DNA from: Chitinophaga alhagiae
Lineage (GTDB): Bacteria; Bacteroidota; Bacteroidia; Chitinophagales; Chitinophagaceae
Length of the DNA: 64,000 nt
NCBI RefSeq assembly: GCF_003568665.1
Contig: NZ_QXMH01000001.1
Location: forward strand, 2,600,084-2,664,083
Direction: 5' to 3'
A program made the position numbers and the translations under genes. A model generated the notes under the pieces. That model did no database searches and was not told the origin of the DNA. It saw nothing but the letters and a program-made list of their open reading frames with translations. The first letter of the stretch is position 1, and each line of letters starts with the position of its first letter. Below, piece after piece: positions 17,554-27,091 of the stretch.

Positions 17554-20500
17554 ATGCGCCTGCCTGCTAAAACAAAGAAGTGGATATTCAGGAGCCTGTT
17601 GATAGCAGGCATTGTTTTTATAGTGATAGTTGCCGCGGCGGTAACAGTGCTTTTTACCCAGCAACAGCGCCTGACCAATATGGCTGTGGCAGAACTGAAC
17701 AAACAGTTCAAGGGAGAACTGGCCATCGAAAAAAGCAATATCGCCCTCTTCAAAAATTTCCCGAATGTATCTATTGCCCTGCACGGGGTACGCTTTTTCC
17801 CCAACAAAACCCAAACCGGCCGCCCGCTTTACAAGGTAGATCACCTGTACGTGGGTTTCAGCCTGCCAGATGTTCTCCGGCAGAAATACAACGTTCGCCG
17901 CCTCTTCCTGAAAGGCGGCTACCTGGAGCTGGTACGGGAAAAGAACGGAGAGCTGAACCTGGCGCAGGCCAAAAACATCCGGCAGGATAAGGCCGCCGCC
18001 CCGGCAGACACTAGCGGTAGCGGTTTTGAAATAGATCTGCGCAAAGTGGTGGTGAGGGATCTGGCCCTGTCTTTTTCGGATAAGATCACCGGGCAAAAAA
18101 TCAGTACCAGCATCGCTAAACTGACCTCCTCTTTCAAAACAGACAGCAGCCTGCTGGCAATAACGCTAGACAGTGATATGGAGCTGGATATTACCAGTCC
18201 CGCGGATACGGTGCTTTTCCGCCACAAGCACGTGGAGCTTGACCTGGGGGCCACCTATCAAAAAAAAGACCGTTTCCTGCGCCTTACCGCCGGCGGTTTC
18301 AAATTGCAGGATGCGGCTTTTAACGTAGAAGGTACGGCCAGCTTTGCCGGGCAGCACCATGTAGATCTCAAGGTGAGTGGAGACAAGCCCGATGTAGACC
18401 TGCTGGCCGCCTTTATTCCCGGAGATGTGGCAACAGTGCTTGAACCCTTCCGGTACGATGGCCGGATTTATTTTAATGGCACGGTGAAAGGGCCCGTCGG
18501 GAAAGGCCAGTTGCCGCTCATTGAAGTGTCTTTTGGCTGTGAAGATGCATGGTTCCTGAATACCGGGGCAGACAGGAAGGTAGACCAGTTGGGCTTCCGG
18601 GGATTTTACACTAATGGCAGCGAACACTCCCTGCGCACCTCCGAGCTGCATATGACCAACGTAAAGGCGCGCCCGGGAAAAGGTGTTTTTGAAGGGAACT
18701 TTGTAGTGCGGGATTTTACAGACCCGCATGTACTGATGCAACTCAGGTCAGAGCTGGAGCTGCAGTTCATTGGCGAGTTCCTGGGCATCCCTGATCTGCG
18801 CCACATCACGGGCACCGTAAAGCTCAACATGGATTTTAAGGAACTGGCAGACCTGGACATGCCGGAGCAGTTTGTCAGCAAACTGAAAGAAGGCATACAG
18901 AGCGAACTGACGGTAGAAGACCTGTCTTTCCGCATTCCCGGCTACCCTCACCCGGTGCAAGACATGAACCTGCACGCGGAAATGAAGAACGGCCGCGTTA
19001 CGCTGGACACGCTGCGCCTGCGCGCAGGCAATTCAGACCTGCGCATGAACGGTTCCATCAGTGACCTGGCCGCCCTGCTGCATGCGCACAACAAACCGGT
19101 GTCGCTTTCTCTCAATATCAGCAGCAACAAGCTGGTGCTGAAAGAACTGTTTGCGTATGACACCGCGCTGGCATCAAAAATGGAAGAGGAAATAAAGAAT
19201 TTCCACATCGGCATGTCACTGGCTACCACGGTGCAGCAGTTGCGGAGTCCCGCGCCTTTGCCAAAAGGAGCATTTGAACTGAAACAGCTGCGCGCCTCCT
19301 TTAAAAAATATCCCCACGCCTTTCATGACCTTGGTGCCAAACTGCTGATTACAGATACTTCCCTGCTGCTGCGCAATTTTGCCGGCATGATAGACGGTTC
19401 TGACCTTCGCCTCAGCGGCCGGGTACTGAATTACCAGCTTTGGTTCCAGCCTTTCAAAAAGGGGAAAACGCAACTGGCTTTTGATTTTAAATCAACCCGT
19501 TTTGCCATGGATGACTTGCTGGGCCCTGTAAGCCGTACGTACGTGCCGCCGGGCTACCAGCAGGAGGAGGCGGCCAATGTGTGGCTGCGCGCCAGGGCAG
19601 ACCTCCGGTACGATACCACGTTCAAATTTGCCAAAGTACATATTGCCAATATTTCCGGATCGCTGAAAAAACACGGGGTACAACTGGAGAATATCAGCGG
19701 CAGCCTGCTTTACGGGGCCAATAAAATATTGAAGGTAGATACACTGAAAGGCTCCATTGGCCGCAGCGACTTCAACATCAGCATGCGCCTTTTTAATGGC
19801 CGTGATAAGCAGATGAAGAAGCGGACCAACTATTTCTATTTCCGCTCCCGTTTCCTGGACATAGACCAGCTAGGCGGGTACAGCTTTGCCCCGGAGCCTT
19901 CGCCAGCCGCGCCGCCTGTGGCAAAAACGGCGAAAGCGGCGCCTGATTCTTCGGCCCATGCAAAGTCTTTCAACATCTTCACCATTCCTTTTACTGACTT
20001 CGAAGTAAAAACAGACATCGGCCGTTTCAAATACAACCGCCTTTGGCTGCAGGGGCTTACCGCGCACCTGCGTATGCAGGAGGATCATTACATTTATGTA
20101 GATACCCTGGGCGTAAAAGTGGCCGGCGGCGCCATTGGCATCAAAGGCTATCTGAACGGTAACAACCCTGACAAGATATATTTCCGCAGCCGCATTAATG
20201 TAGATGATGTTGACCTGGAAAAAATGATGATCAGGCTGGGCCATTTCGGGCAAGACCTTGTGATCAACAAAAATATCAAAGGACGCCTGAGCGGCCACAT
20301 CCGCAGCCACGTACAGGTACACCCCAACCTGGTGCCGCTCATGAATGATTCCAAAGCAGAGCTGGATGTGGAAATACGAAATGGCAGCCTTGTAGACTTT
20401 GCGCCCATGCAGGCCATGGCCGGGTATTTCAAGGACAAGAACCTCCGGCTGGTACGTTTTGATACCCTGCGTAACGTGCTCACCTTCACCAATGGTGTAC

Positions 20501-20790
20501 TCAATATTCCTGCCATGAACATCAACTCTTCCCTGGGCTTTATGGAAATATCCGGTAAACAGTCCCTGGACATGAACATGGAATACTACATGCGCGTACC
20601 CATGAAAATGGTGACACAGGTGGGTTTTCAGGCCTTGTTCGGGAAGAAGCAGAGTGAGGTGGACATGGACCAGGTAGACGAAATAGAGTATCGTGACAAG
20701 GATAAGAAAACCCGGTTCATGAGCATCAAGGTAACCGGCACACCTGACAAGTACAAGGTTGGGCTGGGCAAGGAGAAGGGCCGGTCATAA
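17554..20790 (+). CDS. Large AsmA-family (DUF748/TamB-like) protein
   Basis: This 1078-aa protein has one N-terminal transmembrane helix (about residues 12-34). A long repetitive beta-rich body of the AsmA/bridge-like type follows, then an AsmA-like C-terminal region (M-N-I-N-S-S-L-G-F-M-E-I-S-G, then Y-Y-M-R-V-P-M-K-M-V). Such proteins are anchored in the inner membrane and span the periplasm. They are linked to outer-membrane lipid transport and assembly. The start is the ATG of M-R-L-P-A-K-T-K-K; an upstream in-frame ATG at 17509 is less likely. The gene is alone. Perfect -7 boxes (TACATTTG at 17416, TATATTTG at 17459) lie upstream, but neither has a good -33 partner. Confidence 0.85.
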   Translation: MRLPAKTKKWIFRSLLIAGIVFIVIVAAAVTVLFTQQQRLTNMAVAELNKQFKGELAIEKSNIALFKNFPNVSIALHGVRFFPNKTQTGRPLYKVDHLYVGFSLPDVLRQKYNVRRLFLKGGYLELVREKNGELNLAQAKNIRQDKAAAPADTSGSGFEIDLRKVVVRDLALSFSDKITGQKISTSIAKLTSSFKTDSSLLAITLDSDMELDITSPADTVLFRHKHVELDLGATYQKKDRFLRLTAGGFKLQDAAFNVEGTASFAGQHHVDLKVSGDKPDVDLLAAFIPGDVATVLEPFRYDGRIYFNGTVKGPVGKGQLPLIEVSFGCEDAWFLNTGADRKVDQLGFRGFYTNGSEHSLRTSELHMTNVKARPGKGVFEGNFVVRDFTDPHVLMQLRSELELQFIGEFLGIPDLRHITGTVKLNMDFKELADLDMPEQFVSKLKEGIQSELTVEDLSFRIPGYPHPVQDMNLHAEMKNGRVTLDTLRLRAGNSDLRMNGSISDLAALLHAHNKPVSLSLNISSNKLVLKELFAYDTALASKMEEEIKNFHIGMSLATTVQQLRSPAPLPKGAFELKQLRASFKKYPHAFHDLGAKLLITDTSLLLRNFAGMIDGSDLRLSGRVLNYQLWFQPFKKGKTQLAFDFKSTRFAMDDLLGPVSRTYVPPGYQQEEAANVWLRARADLRYDTTFKFAKVHIANISGSLKKHGVQLENISGSLLYGANKILKVDTLKGSIGRSDFNISMRLFNGRDKQMKKRTNYFYFRSRFLDIDQLGGYSFAPEPSPAAPPVAKTAKAAPDSSAHAKSFNIFTIPFTDFEVKTDIGRFKYNRLWLQGLTAHLRMQEDHYIYVDTLGVKVAGGAIGIKGYLNGNNPDKIYFRSRINVDDVDLEKMMIRLGHFGQDLVINKNIKGRLSGHIRSHVQVHPNLVPLMNDSKAELDVEIRNGSLVDFAPMQAMAGYFKDKNLRLVRFDTLRNVLTFTNGVLNIPAMNINSSLGFMEISGKQSLDMNMEYYMRVPMKMVTQVGFQALFGKKQSEVDMDQVDEIEYRDKDKKTRFMSIKVTGTPDKYKVGLGKEKGRS

Positions 20791-20833
20791 TAGGGAAAGT
20801 TACAGGCGCAACCGGCAATGCCCCCGCAGTTTT

Positions 20834-21880
20834 TCATGACCGTTCCGCGTGCTCCCGCTCAAAATCCAGCAGCCACTTTTTGCGGAATATGCCGCCTCCA
20901 TAACCGGTGAGGTTGCCGTCTTCCCCAATTACCCGGTGGCAGGGGATGATGATGGAAATGCGGTTCATACCGTTAGCCGCCGCCACGGCGCGTACAGCTT
21001 CCGGTCTGCTCAGCGCCACCGCCTGGCCTTTATAGGAGCGCGTGGCACCATAAGGAATAGTTTGCAACAGGTTCCATACAGATTGCTGGAACGCTGTTCC
21101 CGGTGTAAACAGCGGTACGGTGAATTGTTGCCGGGTACCGGCAAAATATTCGTCCAGCTCCTGTTGCAACTGCGGGAAGTGGCGGTTGTGGCCGGGAATG
21201 ATGTGAGCGTTCAGCGATTTTGACAGCGCTTTCAGTTCTGTACCCAGTATTTTCCGGTCAGTAAATTCCAGCAGGCAAACGCCTTGCTCCACGGCGCAGG
21301 CAAACATGGTGCCCAGTGGCGTTTCCAGCCGGGTTATATTGATCACTTGCTGTTGCCGGCTGTTGGCGGGAGACATGCCGAAAACGGATTTAAAGGAGTC
21401 TCCAAACCCGCTCAGTGATTCGTAGCCCGTATCAAAAGCGGCAGCAGTGACCGGTTCTCCCTCCTGTATTTTCTTAAAAGCGGTATTGATGCGGAACATG
21501 CGCTGGTACGCATGAAAAGTGATGCCGTGGTTTTTCAGGAACCACCGCCTGATCTTGCTCGGTTCTATGCCCCGCTCCAGCAGGTCTCCGTCTTTGAACT
21601 TCCTCGAAGGGTCTGCCTGCAATGTCTGCAACACATCTTTGACAAAGGCCGGTGTTTCACCATTCCTTTCAAGCGGGCAGCATACCTTGCAGGGCCGGTA
21701 CCCCTTTTTCAACGCTTCTGCCGTTGTATTGAAAAACTCCACGTTTTCCAGCTTCGGCTTCCGGGCTGTGCAGGTAGGGCGGCAGAAAATGCCCGTTGTT
21801 TTTACCGCGGTGATGAAGCTGCCTTCAAAAGAAGGGTCTTTTTCTACAATAGCCTGGTACATTCTTTCCCTGGTGAGCAT
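20834..21880 (-). CDS. ada: Bifunctional Ada: AraC-type activator and methylated-DNA-protein cysteine methyltransferase
   Basis: This 348-aa protein has the full Ada layout. An N-terminal zinc domain carries four cysteines (Cys33, Cys37 in F-C-R-P-T-C; Cys64, Cys67 in C-K-V-C). A central AraC helix-turn-helix contains R-M-F-R-I-N-T-A-F-K-K-I and G-Y-E-S-L-S-G-F. A C-terminal methyltransferase has the P-C-H-R-V motif with acceptor Cys314. It repairs O6-methylguanine and phosphotriesters and activates its own regulon. I start at M-L-T-R-E-R-M; the frame stays open 42 codons upstream but that extension looks non-coding. A bidirectional terminator separates it from the susD gene upstream. Confidence 0.93.
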   Translation of the reverse strand: MLTRERMYQAIVEKDPSFEGSFITAVKTTGIFCRPTCTARKPKLENVEFFNTTAEALKKGYRPCKVCCPLERNGETPAFVKDVLQTLQADPSRKFKDGDLLERGIEPSKIRRWFLKNHGITFHAYQRMFRINTAFKKIQEGEPVTAAAFDTGYESLSGFGDSFKSVFGMSPANSRQQQVINITRLETPLGTMFACAVEQGVCLLEFTDRKILGTELKALSKSLNAHIIPGHNRHFPQLQQELDEYFAGTRQQFTVPLFTPGTAFQQSVWNLLQTIPYGATRSYKGQAVALSRPEAVRAVAAANGMNRISIIIPCHRVIGEDGNLTGYGGGIFRKKWLLDFEREHAERS

Positions 21881-22036
21881 CTGTATTCTTTTTATCAAAG
21901 GTAGGCCTGCCAGCGGAAGTAGACAACCGGAAACCGGACATGTATTTTTTGCCCAGCCAACTAGTTTCGCATCGGGGCATGCGGCCTCCGGAATTACCCG
22001 CATCACCGGAAAGTGGCAGCCCTGACGGTATAACGT

Positions 22037-22070
22037 AAAAAAAAGGCTTCCAATTTGGAAGCCTTTTTTT
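22037..22070 (-). terminator. Bidirectional terminator between susD 2 and ada
   Basis: Runs of A and T flank a stem GGCTTCC/GGAAGCC with a short AT loop (22037-22070). It should stop the minus-strand susC-susD transcript before ada, and works as a U-tailed hairpin in both directions. Confidence 0.92.
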
Positions 22071-22122
22071 AGGGATTGCCCCCGGTTTTCGCAAACGCGG
22101 GAACAACCTCCAGTGTTTTGTT

Positions 22123-23727
22123 TTAATATCCTTCATTTTGCTTCAGCCCCGGCTCCACTTTCAGACTGTTCTCATGGAACGGCCAGAGGTAGTTGTTGGA
22201 GCGGAAGGCGCGGTCTTCGATCTTGAGGGTCACCTTTTCTCCGTTCATCATCCGGGTGTGGCCGAGAGCGGGCTCGTTCAGCACTTGCTCGGCAATGCGC
22301 CAGCGGATGATATCGTCGTAGCGGCGGCCTTCGCCGGCCAGCTCAATGCGGCGCTCGTTGCGGATCAGGTCTATCCATTGCTGCTGGGTGTACCCTGCGT
22401 ATTTGGGCAGGGTCACGTCTGCTTGCGTCATATCGAGGCCCGCGCGGCGGCGTACGTCATTGATGCATTGTTTGGCAAGGGCGTCTACCTGGTTTTGCAT
22501 GATCTTGGCTTCAGCATAGGTCAGCAGCACTTCCGCGTACCGGAGGTAAGGGAAATGCATGTTGCCGCCTGAACGGAACGCGTCTGCCGGATCTACGAAC
22601 TTGCGGAACCAGTAGCCGGAGCGGCTGGCACGCGGCCGTTCGAAATACATGGGGTTATTGGGATCGTAGATCTCGATAGGTTCAGTAGCGAACATGTCTC
22701 CAGGCATATAGATGCTCGCGGCCAGACGGGGGTCGCGGTTCAGCTTCGGGTCCAGCTCGTACTCTTCCTTTGTATGCTGCGGGCTCTGGTCTATAGGGTC
22801 TCCCTGCAGCGTCCAGTAGGTGTCAATGAGTGATTTCAGTGGCACTACAAAAGACTGGCCGTTGCCGGTCCTGTACTGCGGAGCCAGGTGCTGGAAAGAG
22901 TTGGTGGCCGAGTTGCCGTGGCTGGCCATGTCCATGGTAAAGATGAACTCCCGGTTGGTTTTGTCTGCCTTGTAGCTGAACAGGTCTGCATAAACCGGGT
23001 GCAGGGAATACTTCTGGCTGTCCATGATCTCTTTCGCAAGCCTTGCCGCGTCCTCATAACGCCCAAAGTACAGGTAATACCGCATGATGATCGATTTGAG
23101 AGAATAGCGGTTGAACATGTAGGCGTCGGAAGTATATTCATCCGGAGACAGGCTGTTGGCTACGTTTTCAGCCATTGGGAAAAGGTCTGCGAGGATCTCT
23201 TCCTGTGATTTCGGGGTTTGCGTGGCTGAAGTGATGTCTGCCGGCTCCAGGTAGTAGGGCACGCTGCCCCAGCGGGAAACCAGCCAGAAATAGTGCCAGC
23301 AGCGGATGCCTTCGAGCACACCCTTGTATTTGGCGCGTACGGCCTCATCTTCCACATACGGAATGTCCGCATTGGCAATGAACACGTTCAGGCGGCCAAG
23401 GTGCTTCATGTGCAGTTCGTAGTAGTACAGGAACGCGGTTGTATTGGAGTTGAAGTTACCGTTGGCGATAAGCTGGTGATGATGGCCTTCACTACGGCTG
23501 TAGGCATTGTCTGTTTTTCCGTCTTCCATGTACGGCAGCTTTGCCGTAAGGCCCGGACCGGAGAATACGTCCAGCATGCTGGAGTATACCACACGGCGGA
23601 GGTCTTCTTCCGTATTAAAAAATTCGGAGAACCGGGTAGCGGTAGGGTCGGTTTTATCCAGAAATTTTTCGCATCCGGCCAGCACAGTGGTGGCACATAT
23701 CAGAGATGCATAAACTAGTTTCTTCAT
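22123..23727 (-). CDS. SusD/RagB-family surface lipoprotein (PUL 2)
   Basis: This 534-aa protein has a lipoprotein signal ending L-A-G-C (Cys19), a SusD-like N-terminal domain (F-F-N-T-E-E-D-L-R-R-V) and the C-terminal SusD/RagB domain (R-Y-A-E-V-L-L-T-Y-A-E-A, V-R-R-R-A-G-L, I-R-N-E-R-R-I-E-L-A-G-E-G-R-R-Y-D-D). This is the classical SusD type, unlike the SusD-like_2 protein of PUL 1. It binds glycan at the cell surface with the SusC 19 bases upstream. The only enzyme nearby is the GH13 protein at 28356, beyond the ROK gene. Confidence 0.95.
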   Translation of the reverse strand: MKKLVYASLICATTVLAGCEKFLDKTDPTATRFSEFFNTEEDLRRVVYSSMLDVFSGPGLTAKLPYMEDGKTDNAYSRSEGHHHQLIANGNFNSNTTAFLYYYELHMKHLGRLNVFIANADIPYVEDEAVRAKYKGVLEGIRCWHYFWLVSRWGSVPYYLEPADITSATQTPKSQEEILADLFPMAENVANSLSPDEYTSDAYMFNRYSLKSIIMRYYLYFGRYEDAARLAKEIMDSQKYSLHPVYADLFSYKADKTNREFIFTMDMASHGNSATNSFQHLAPQYRTGNGQSFVVPLKSLIDTYWTLQGDPIDQSPQHTKEEYELDPKLNRDPRLAASIYMPGDMFATEPIEIYDPNNPMYFERPRASRSGYWFRKFVDPADAFRSGGNMHFPYLRYAEVLLTYAEAKIMQNQVDALAKQCINDVRRRAGLDMTQADVTLPKYAGYTQQQWIDLIRNERRIELAGEGRRYDDIIRWRIAEQVLNEPALGHTRMMNGEKVTLKIEDRAFRSNNYLWPFHENSLKVEPGLKQNEGY

Positions 23728-23746
23728 ATACAGCGAATAAGTTCAA

Positions 23747-26659
23747 TTAGAAAAATGTGGCTTTCAATCCAAGGCTGAATACGGCCATACGCGGGTATCT
23801 GCCGTTACCGCCGTCTCTCTCGGGCTCCAGGCCTTCCCATTTGGTAAAGGTGATCGCGTCCTGGGCGTTCACGTACACCCGCAGGTTGCGGATGGCCGTG
23901 CCAACTTTCGGGAAAGTATAACCCAGCTGGATCATCTTGAAACGGAAGAAAGAGGCATTGCTCAGCCATACATCGCTGAGGTAGGTGTTGGTGCTGGCAC
24001 CGTTCCACACACGGGGGAAGCGGCTGTTCTGGTTCTCAGGTGTCCAGCGGTTGTCTGCATAGTACTGGCGGGGTGCGCCCAGTGCGTTGGTAGCGCCGTC
24101 TACCAGTACAGGGTAGCCTTCCATACCGCCCAGGCGGCCTGCACGTTTGCCCACACCCTGGCCTATCACCGCAAAGTCCCAACGTTTGTAACCCAGGTTC
24201 AGGTTAACAGCATAGTTCATGTGCGGGAACGGATCACCGAGGTTCACACGGTCAAGGTTGTTGATCACACCGTCACCGTTCTGGTCTATGTACTTGATGT
24301 CTCCGGGGAGCGTGTTCGGGAGTTTGGCCGCAGTTTTATCTATGTCTTCCTGGTCGCGGAAGTAGCCGTTAGACTGATAACCGTAGTAGTTGTCTATGGC
24401 TACGCCGGGGTACCAGATCTTGTCGGTATTGTCCTTGAAGATAAGGGTGTCCGTAGATTTGTAGCCTGCTCTCAGCACTTCGTTCTTGTTGTCGAACAGC
24501 ATACCGCCGATGCTGTAGGTGAAGTCACCGATCTTGTCACCCCAGTTAGCACTGATCTCGAAGCCTTTGTTATTTACCTCGCCAATGTTAACTGCTGATT
24601 CCAGGTAGTAAGAGCCGGTGAGCGGGGGTACGGCAAACTTGTCGTAGATCAGGTCGAAAGAATGTTTTTTGTACACTTCCACGCCAAGGCTTAACCGGTT
24701 GTTGAGCGTGCTCAATTCCATGCCCACGTTCCATTGTTTCTGCTTTTCCCAGGAGAAGTTCGGGTTGGGCATACGCATGGTCCAGCCCCAGGTGTTCACG
24801 ATCTCTTCCCAGAGGTAAGGGTCTACGTTTTCGTTACCGATAAGACCGTAAGACGCGCGGAACTTCAGGTTGTTGATAGCGCCGCTTTTTACGAGCGGTT
24901 GCAGGAAGTTTTCGTTGCTGGCATTCCACGCAAGCGCCGCAGAGGGGAAGAAGCCCCACCGGTTGTTAGGCGCAAACTTGCTGCTGCCGTCTCCGCGGGC
25001 GGTCACTTCAAGGATGTAGCGGTTGTCGAAAGAGTAGTTGAGTTTGCCGAAGAAGGAGGCCTTGCTGATCTCGGTGAAGTTGGAGTATGTCCAGTTCATT
25101 GCTTCCGCGCCGGCTGTAAAGTAGATCTTGTCTTTACCTCCGCGCAGGTTGCCGGTGTAGTTCAACAGCAGACGGGAGGTCAGCTGGCTTCTTGACACGC
25201 CCTGCGAAGCATCTACCGCATTGCCCCAGGTGGTAACGGGCTTGCCGTTACCGTCGTAGAACTTGAAGGTTTTACGCTCCCATTTCTCGGCGGATTTGGT
25301 GATGAGGTAAGATACGTTGCCCTCAATGTTGAGGTTCTTAGTAATGTGGTATTTGGGCCGGAGGTTGATGGTGCTCCAGTCGTGCAGGTAATTTTTGGTA
25401 CCGCCGCGGTTGATGGAAGCCACGGGGTTAAGGTTGTTGTGCAACTGGTAGTGCTCATCAATGTTCAGGCCGGTGTTGGGATAATACACCTGCTGGGAGG
25501 CGTTCATCCTCCAGGCGAGTGAATAGAGACCGTGACCATCGTCATTCGCATACAGGCGGTCCACCTGTAGGCGGTGTGCGTAGAAATCGGCCAGCAGCAC
25601 AAATTTATCAGCGATGTTGATGTTTGTGTTGAAACGCGCGGAGAATTTCTGTGAGCCTTCAATGCTGTTGAGGCCATTCTCATTGAGATAGCCAAGCATC
25701 AGGTTGAAGGTACCCACACCACCGCCGCCGGATACGCTCAGCGTGGTGTTGCTGGATGTGGCGTTCTTCTGGATCACTTCATCCAGCCAGTTTACGCTGG
25801 GCAGCCGGCCAGACTGCATTTTGGCAATGGAATCTTCCGTAAAGGTGGGTGTTTGGCCCTGCATGATCCTTGCTTCGTTGTTCAGGCGCATGTAATCCGC
25901 GCCATTTACAAACTTGGGCAGGTCAATGGGTTTGGAAACGCCGTACCAGCTGTTCAGGTCTACCTTGAATTTGCCGGTAACGCCCCTTTCCGTTTCCAGG
26001 ATGATTACACCGTTGGCGCCGCGGGAGCCGTACATGGCGGCGGAGGCGGCGTCTTTCAGAACGGTAATGCTTTTGATCTGGTTAGGGTCTACGTCTGTGA
26101 GCGACATTTCCATACCGTCTACGATCACCAGCGGGTCAGCGTTTTGCAGCGTGCTGATGCCGCGGATGGAAATAGTACCGGGCACGCTACCAGGCAGGTT
26201 GGAGCCCTGTTGCATCGTTACGCCGGGAATAGTGCCGGAGAAGGCTTCCTGCAGCTTGGCAATGGGGCGGGTTTTGGCCTGCTTCATGTCCATTTGTGCA
26301 ACGGAAGATGCCACGTGGCGGCGTTCTACCGTGGAGAAACCCATTACCACCACTCCGCTGAGGTCCCTGGACCCCTGGAGAAGCCTCACATTAATAACGG
26401 ACTGGCCCTTCACGCTCACTTCCCGGTCTTGAAAACCGATGGAAGTAACGATGAGGATGGCATTGTCGTTCGGCACCTTGATCTCATAGGCGCCATCAGG
26501 CCCGGAGGCCGTGCCTATGTTGGTGCCCTTCACCAGTACGGTGGCGCCGGGAATAGGGGCGCCAGTGCTGTCGGCCACCCTTCCGGTAATTGTTTTTTGC
26601 TGGGCTGATGCCTGCAACAGGCATAGCAATAGCGACGATAACAGGATAAAGTACTTCAT
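23747..26659 (-). CDS. SusC/RagA-family TonB-linked outer membrane transporter (PUL 2)
   Basis: This 970-aa protein has a signal peptide (M-K-Y-F-I-L-L to A-S-A-Q-Q), a carboxypeptidase-regulatory-like domain (I-T-G-R-V-A-D-S, P-G-A-T-V-L-V-K-G), a TonB-box region, and a plug with V-I-V-D-G-M-E and L-K-D-A-A-S-A-A-M-Y-G-S-R-G-A-N-G. The beta-barrel ends in Phe. I start at M-K-Y-F; the frame extends 22 codons upstream without a signal-like sequence. A divergent ROK regulator lies 432 bases away and two inverted repeats lie between them, so control by that regulator is likely. Confidence 0.95.
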   Translation of the reverse strand: MKYFILLSSLLLCLLQASAQQKTITGRVADSTGAPIPGATVLVKGTNIGTASGPDGAYEIKVPNDNAILIVTSIGFQDREVSVKGQSVINVRLLQGSRDLSGVVVMGFSTVERRHVASSVAQMDMKQAKTRPIAKLQEAFSGTIPGVTMQQGSNLPGSVPGTISIRGISTLQNADPLVIVDGMEMSLTDVDPNQIKSITVLKDAASAAMYGSRGANGVIILETERGVTGKFKVDLNSWYGVSKPIDLPKFVNGADYMRLNNEARIMQGQTPTFTEDSIAKMQSGRLPSVNWLDEVIQKNATSSNTTLSVSGGGGVGTFNLMLGYLNENGLNSIEGSQKFSARFNTNINIADKFVLLADFYAHRLQVDRLYANDDGHGLYSLAWRMNASQQVYYPNTGLNIDEHYQLHNNLNPVASINRGGTKNYLHDWSTINLRPKYHITKNLNIEGNVSYLITKSAEKWERKTFKFYDGNGKPVTTWGNAVDASQGVSRSQLTSRLLLNYTGNLRGGKDKIYFTAGAEAMNWTYSNFTEISKASFFGKLNYSFDNRYILEVTARGDGSSKFAPNNRWGFFPSAALAWNASNENFLQPLVKSGAINNLKFRASYGLIGNENVDPYLWEEIVNTWGWTMRMPNPNFSWEKQKQWNVGMELSTLNNRLSLGVEVYKKHSFDLIYDKFAVPPLTGSYYLESAVNIGEVNNKGFEISANWGDKIGDFTYSIGGMLFDNKNEVLRAGYKSTDTLIFKDNTDKIWYPGVAIDNYYGYQSNGYFRDQEDIDKTAAKLPNTLPGDIKYIDQNGDGVINNLDRVNLGDPFPHMNYAVNLNLGYKRWDFAVIGQGVGKRAGRLGGMEGYPVLVDGATNALGAPRQYYADNRWTPENQNSRFPRVWNGASTNTYLSDVWLSNASFFRFKMIQLGYTFPKVGTAIRNLRVYVNAQDAITFTKWEGLEPERDGGNGRYPRMAVFSLGLKATFF

Positions 26660-26866
26660 ATTTAGGTTGATTGAAGGTTCTAGTCTTCCGGCCTCAGATT
26701 TTGAATAAAAGGCATAGTACACCATGCCTGCTTTTCCGGCAGGCCGGCGCAGGTTTATTCATGAAAACAAAATGTAACTGGAGTGAGGGAGTCCCGATTT
26801 TTTTCTCTACATAATGCCTGGCTGATGTTGTTGGTACTTACTGAAAACGCATATGATACATAATTG

Positions 26867-26887
26867 AAACAATAATATATATTGTTT
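26867..26887. promoter_or_regulatory. Candidate ROK operator (AT-rich palindrome)
   Basis: AAACAATA and TATTGTTT are perfect 8-bp inverted half-sites with a 5-base spacer. AT-rich palindromes of this size are typical of NagC/XylR-type ROK repressors. It lies between the divergent susC and ROK genes. Binding is inferred. Confidence 0.45.
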
Positions 26888-27005
26888 TGATTATTAATTT
26901 GATAAAAGCGAAAAATTGCGTAATTCTATTTAACTTTCCACCGCGAATTCTTCCATAATTTCTTGTATGCGTTTCAAATATGCGGACTATTTTCTCTAAA
27001 CCGTA

Positions 27006-27040
27006 AAGTTTTTCCACTTTTTGCACAATCGGAAAAACTT
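27006..27040. repeat. Inverted repeat upstream of the ROK gene
   Basis: AAGTTTTTCC (27006-27015) and GGAAAAACTT (27031-27040) are perfect 10-bp inverted copies spaced 15 bases apart, about 50 bases before the ROK start. It may be a second regulator site or a leader hairpin. Confidence 0.5.
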
Positions 27041-27091
27041 CTGTGATTTTTTATATAAAGTCTAGGTGCAAATAGTAAAATTTATGACGAA

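Larger units (their letters stand above)
26660..27091. other. Divergent regulatory region between susC 2 and the ROK gene
   Basis: These 432 bases hold no credible gene and become strongly AT-rich toward the ROK gene. Two inverted repeats are annotated separately. Near susC a further pair of small hairpins (GGCAT/ATGCC at about 26712 and GCCTGC/GCAGGC at about 26727) lies in the expected 5' leader. I could not identify a convincing TTTG/TAnnTTTG pair. Confidence 0.6.
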
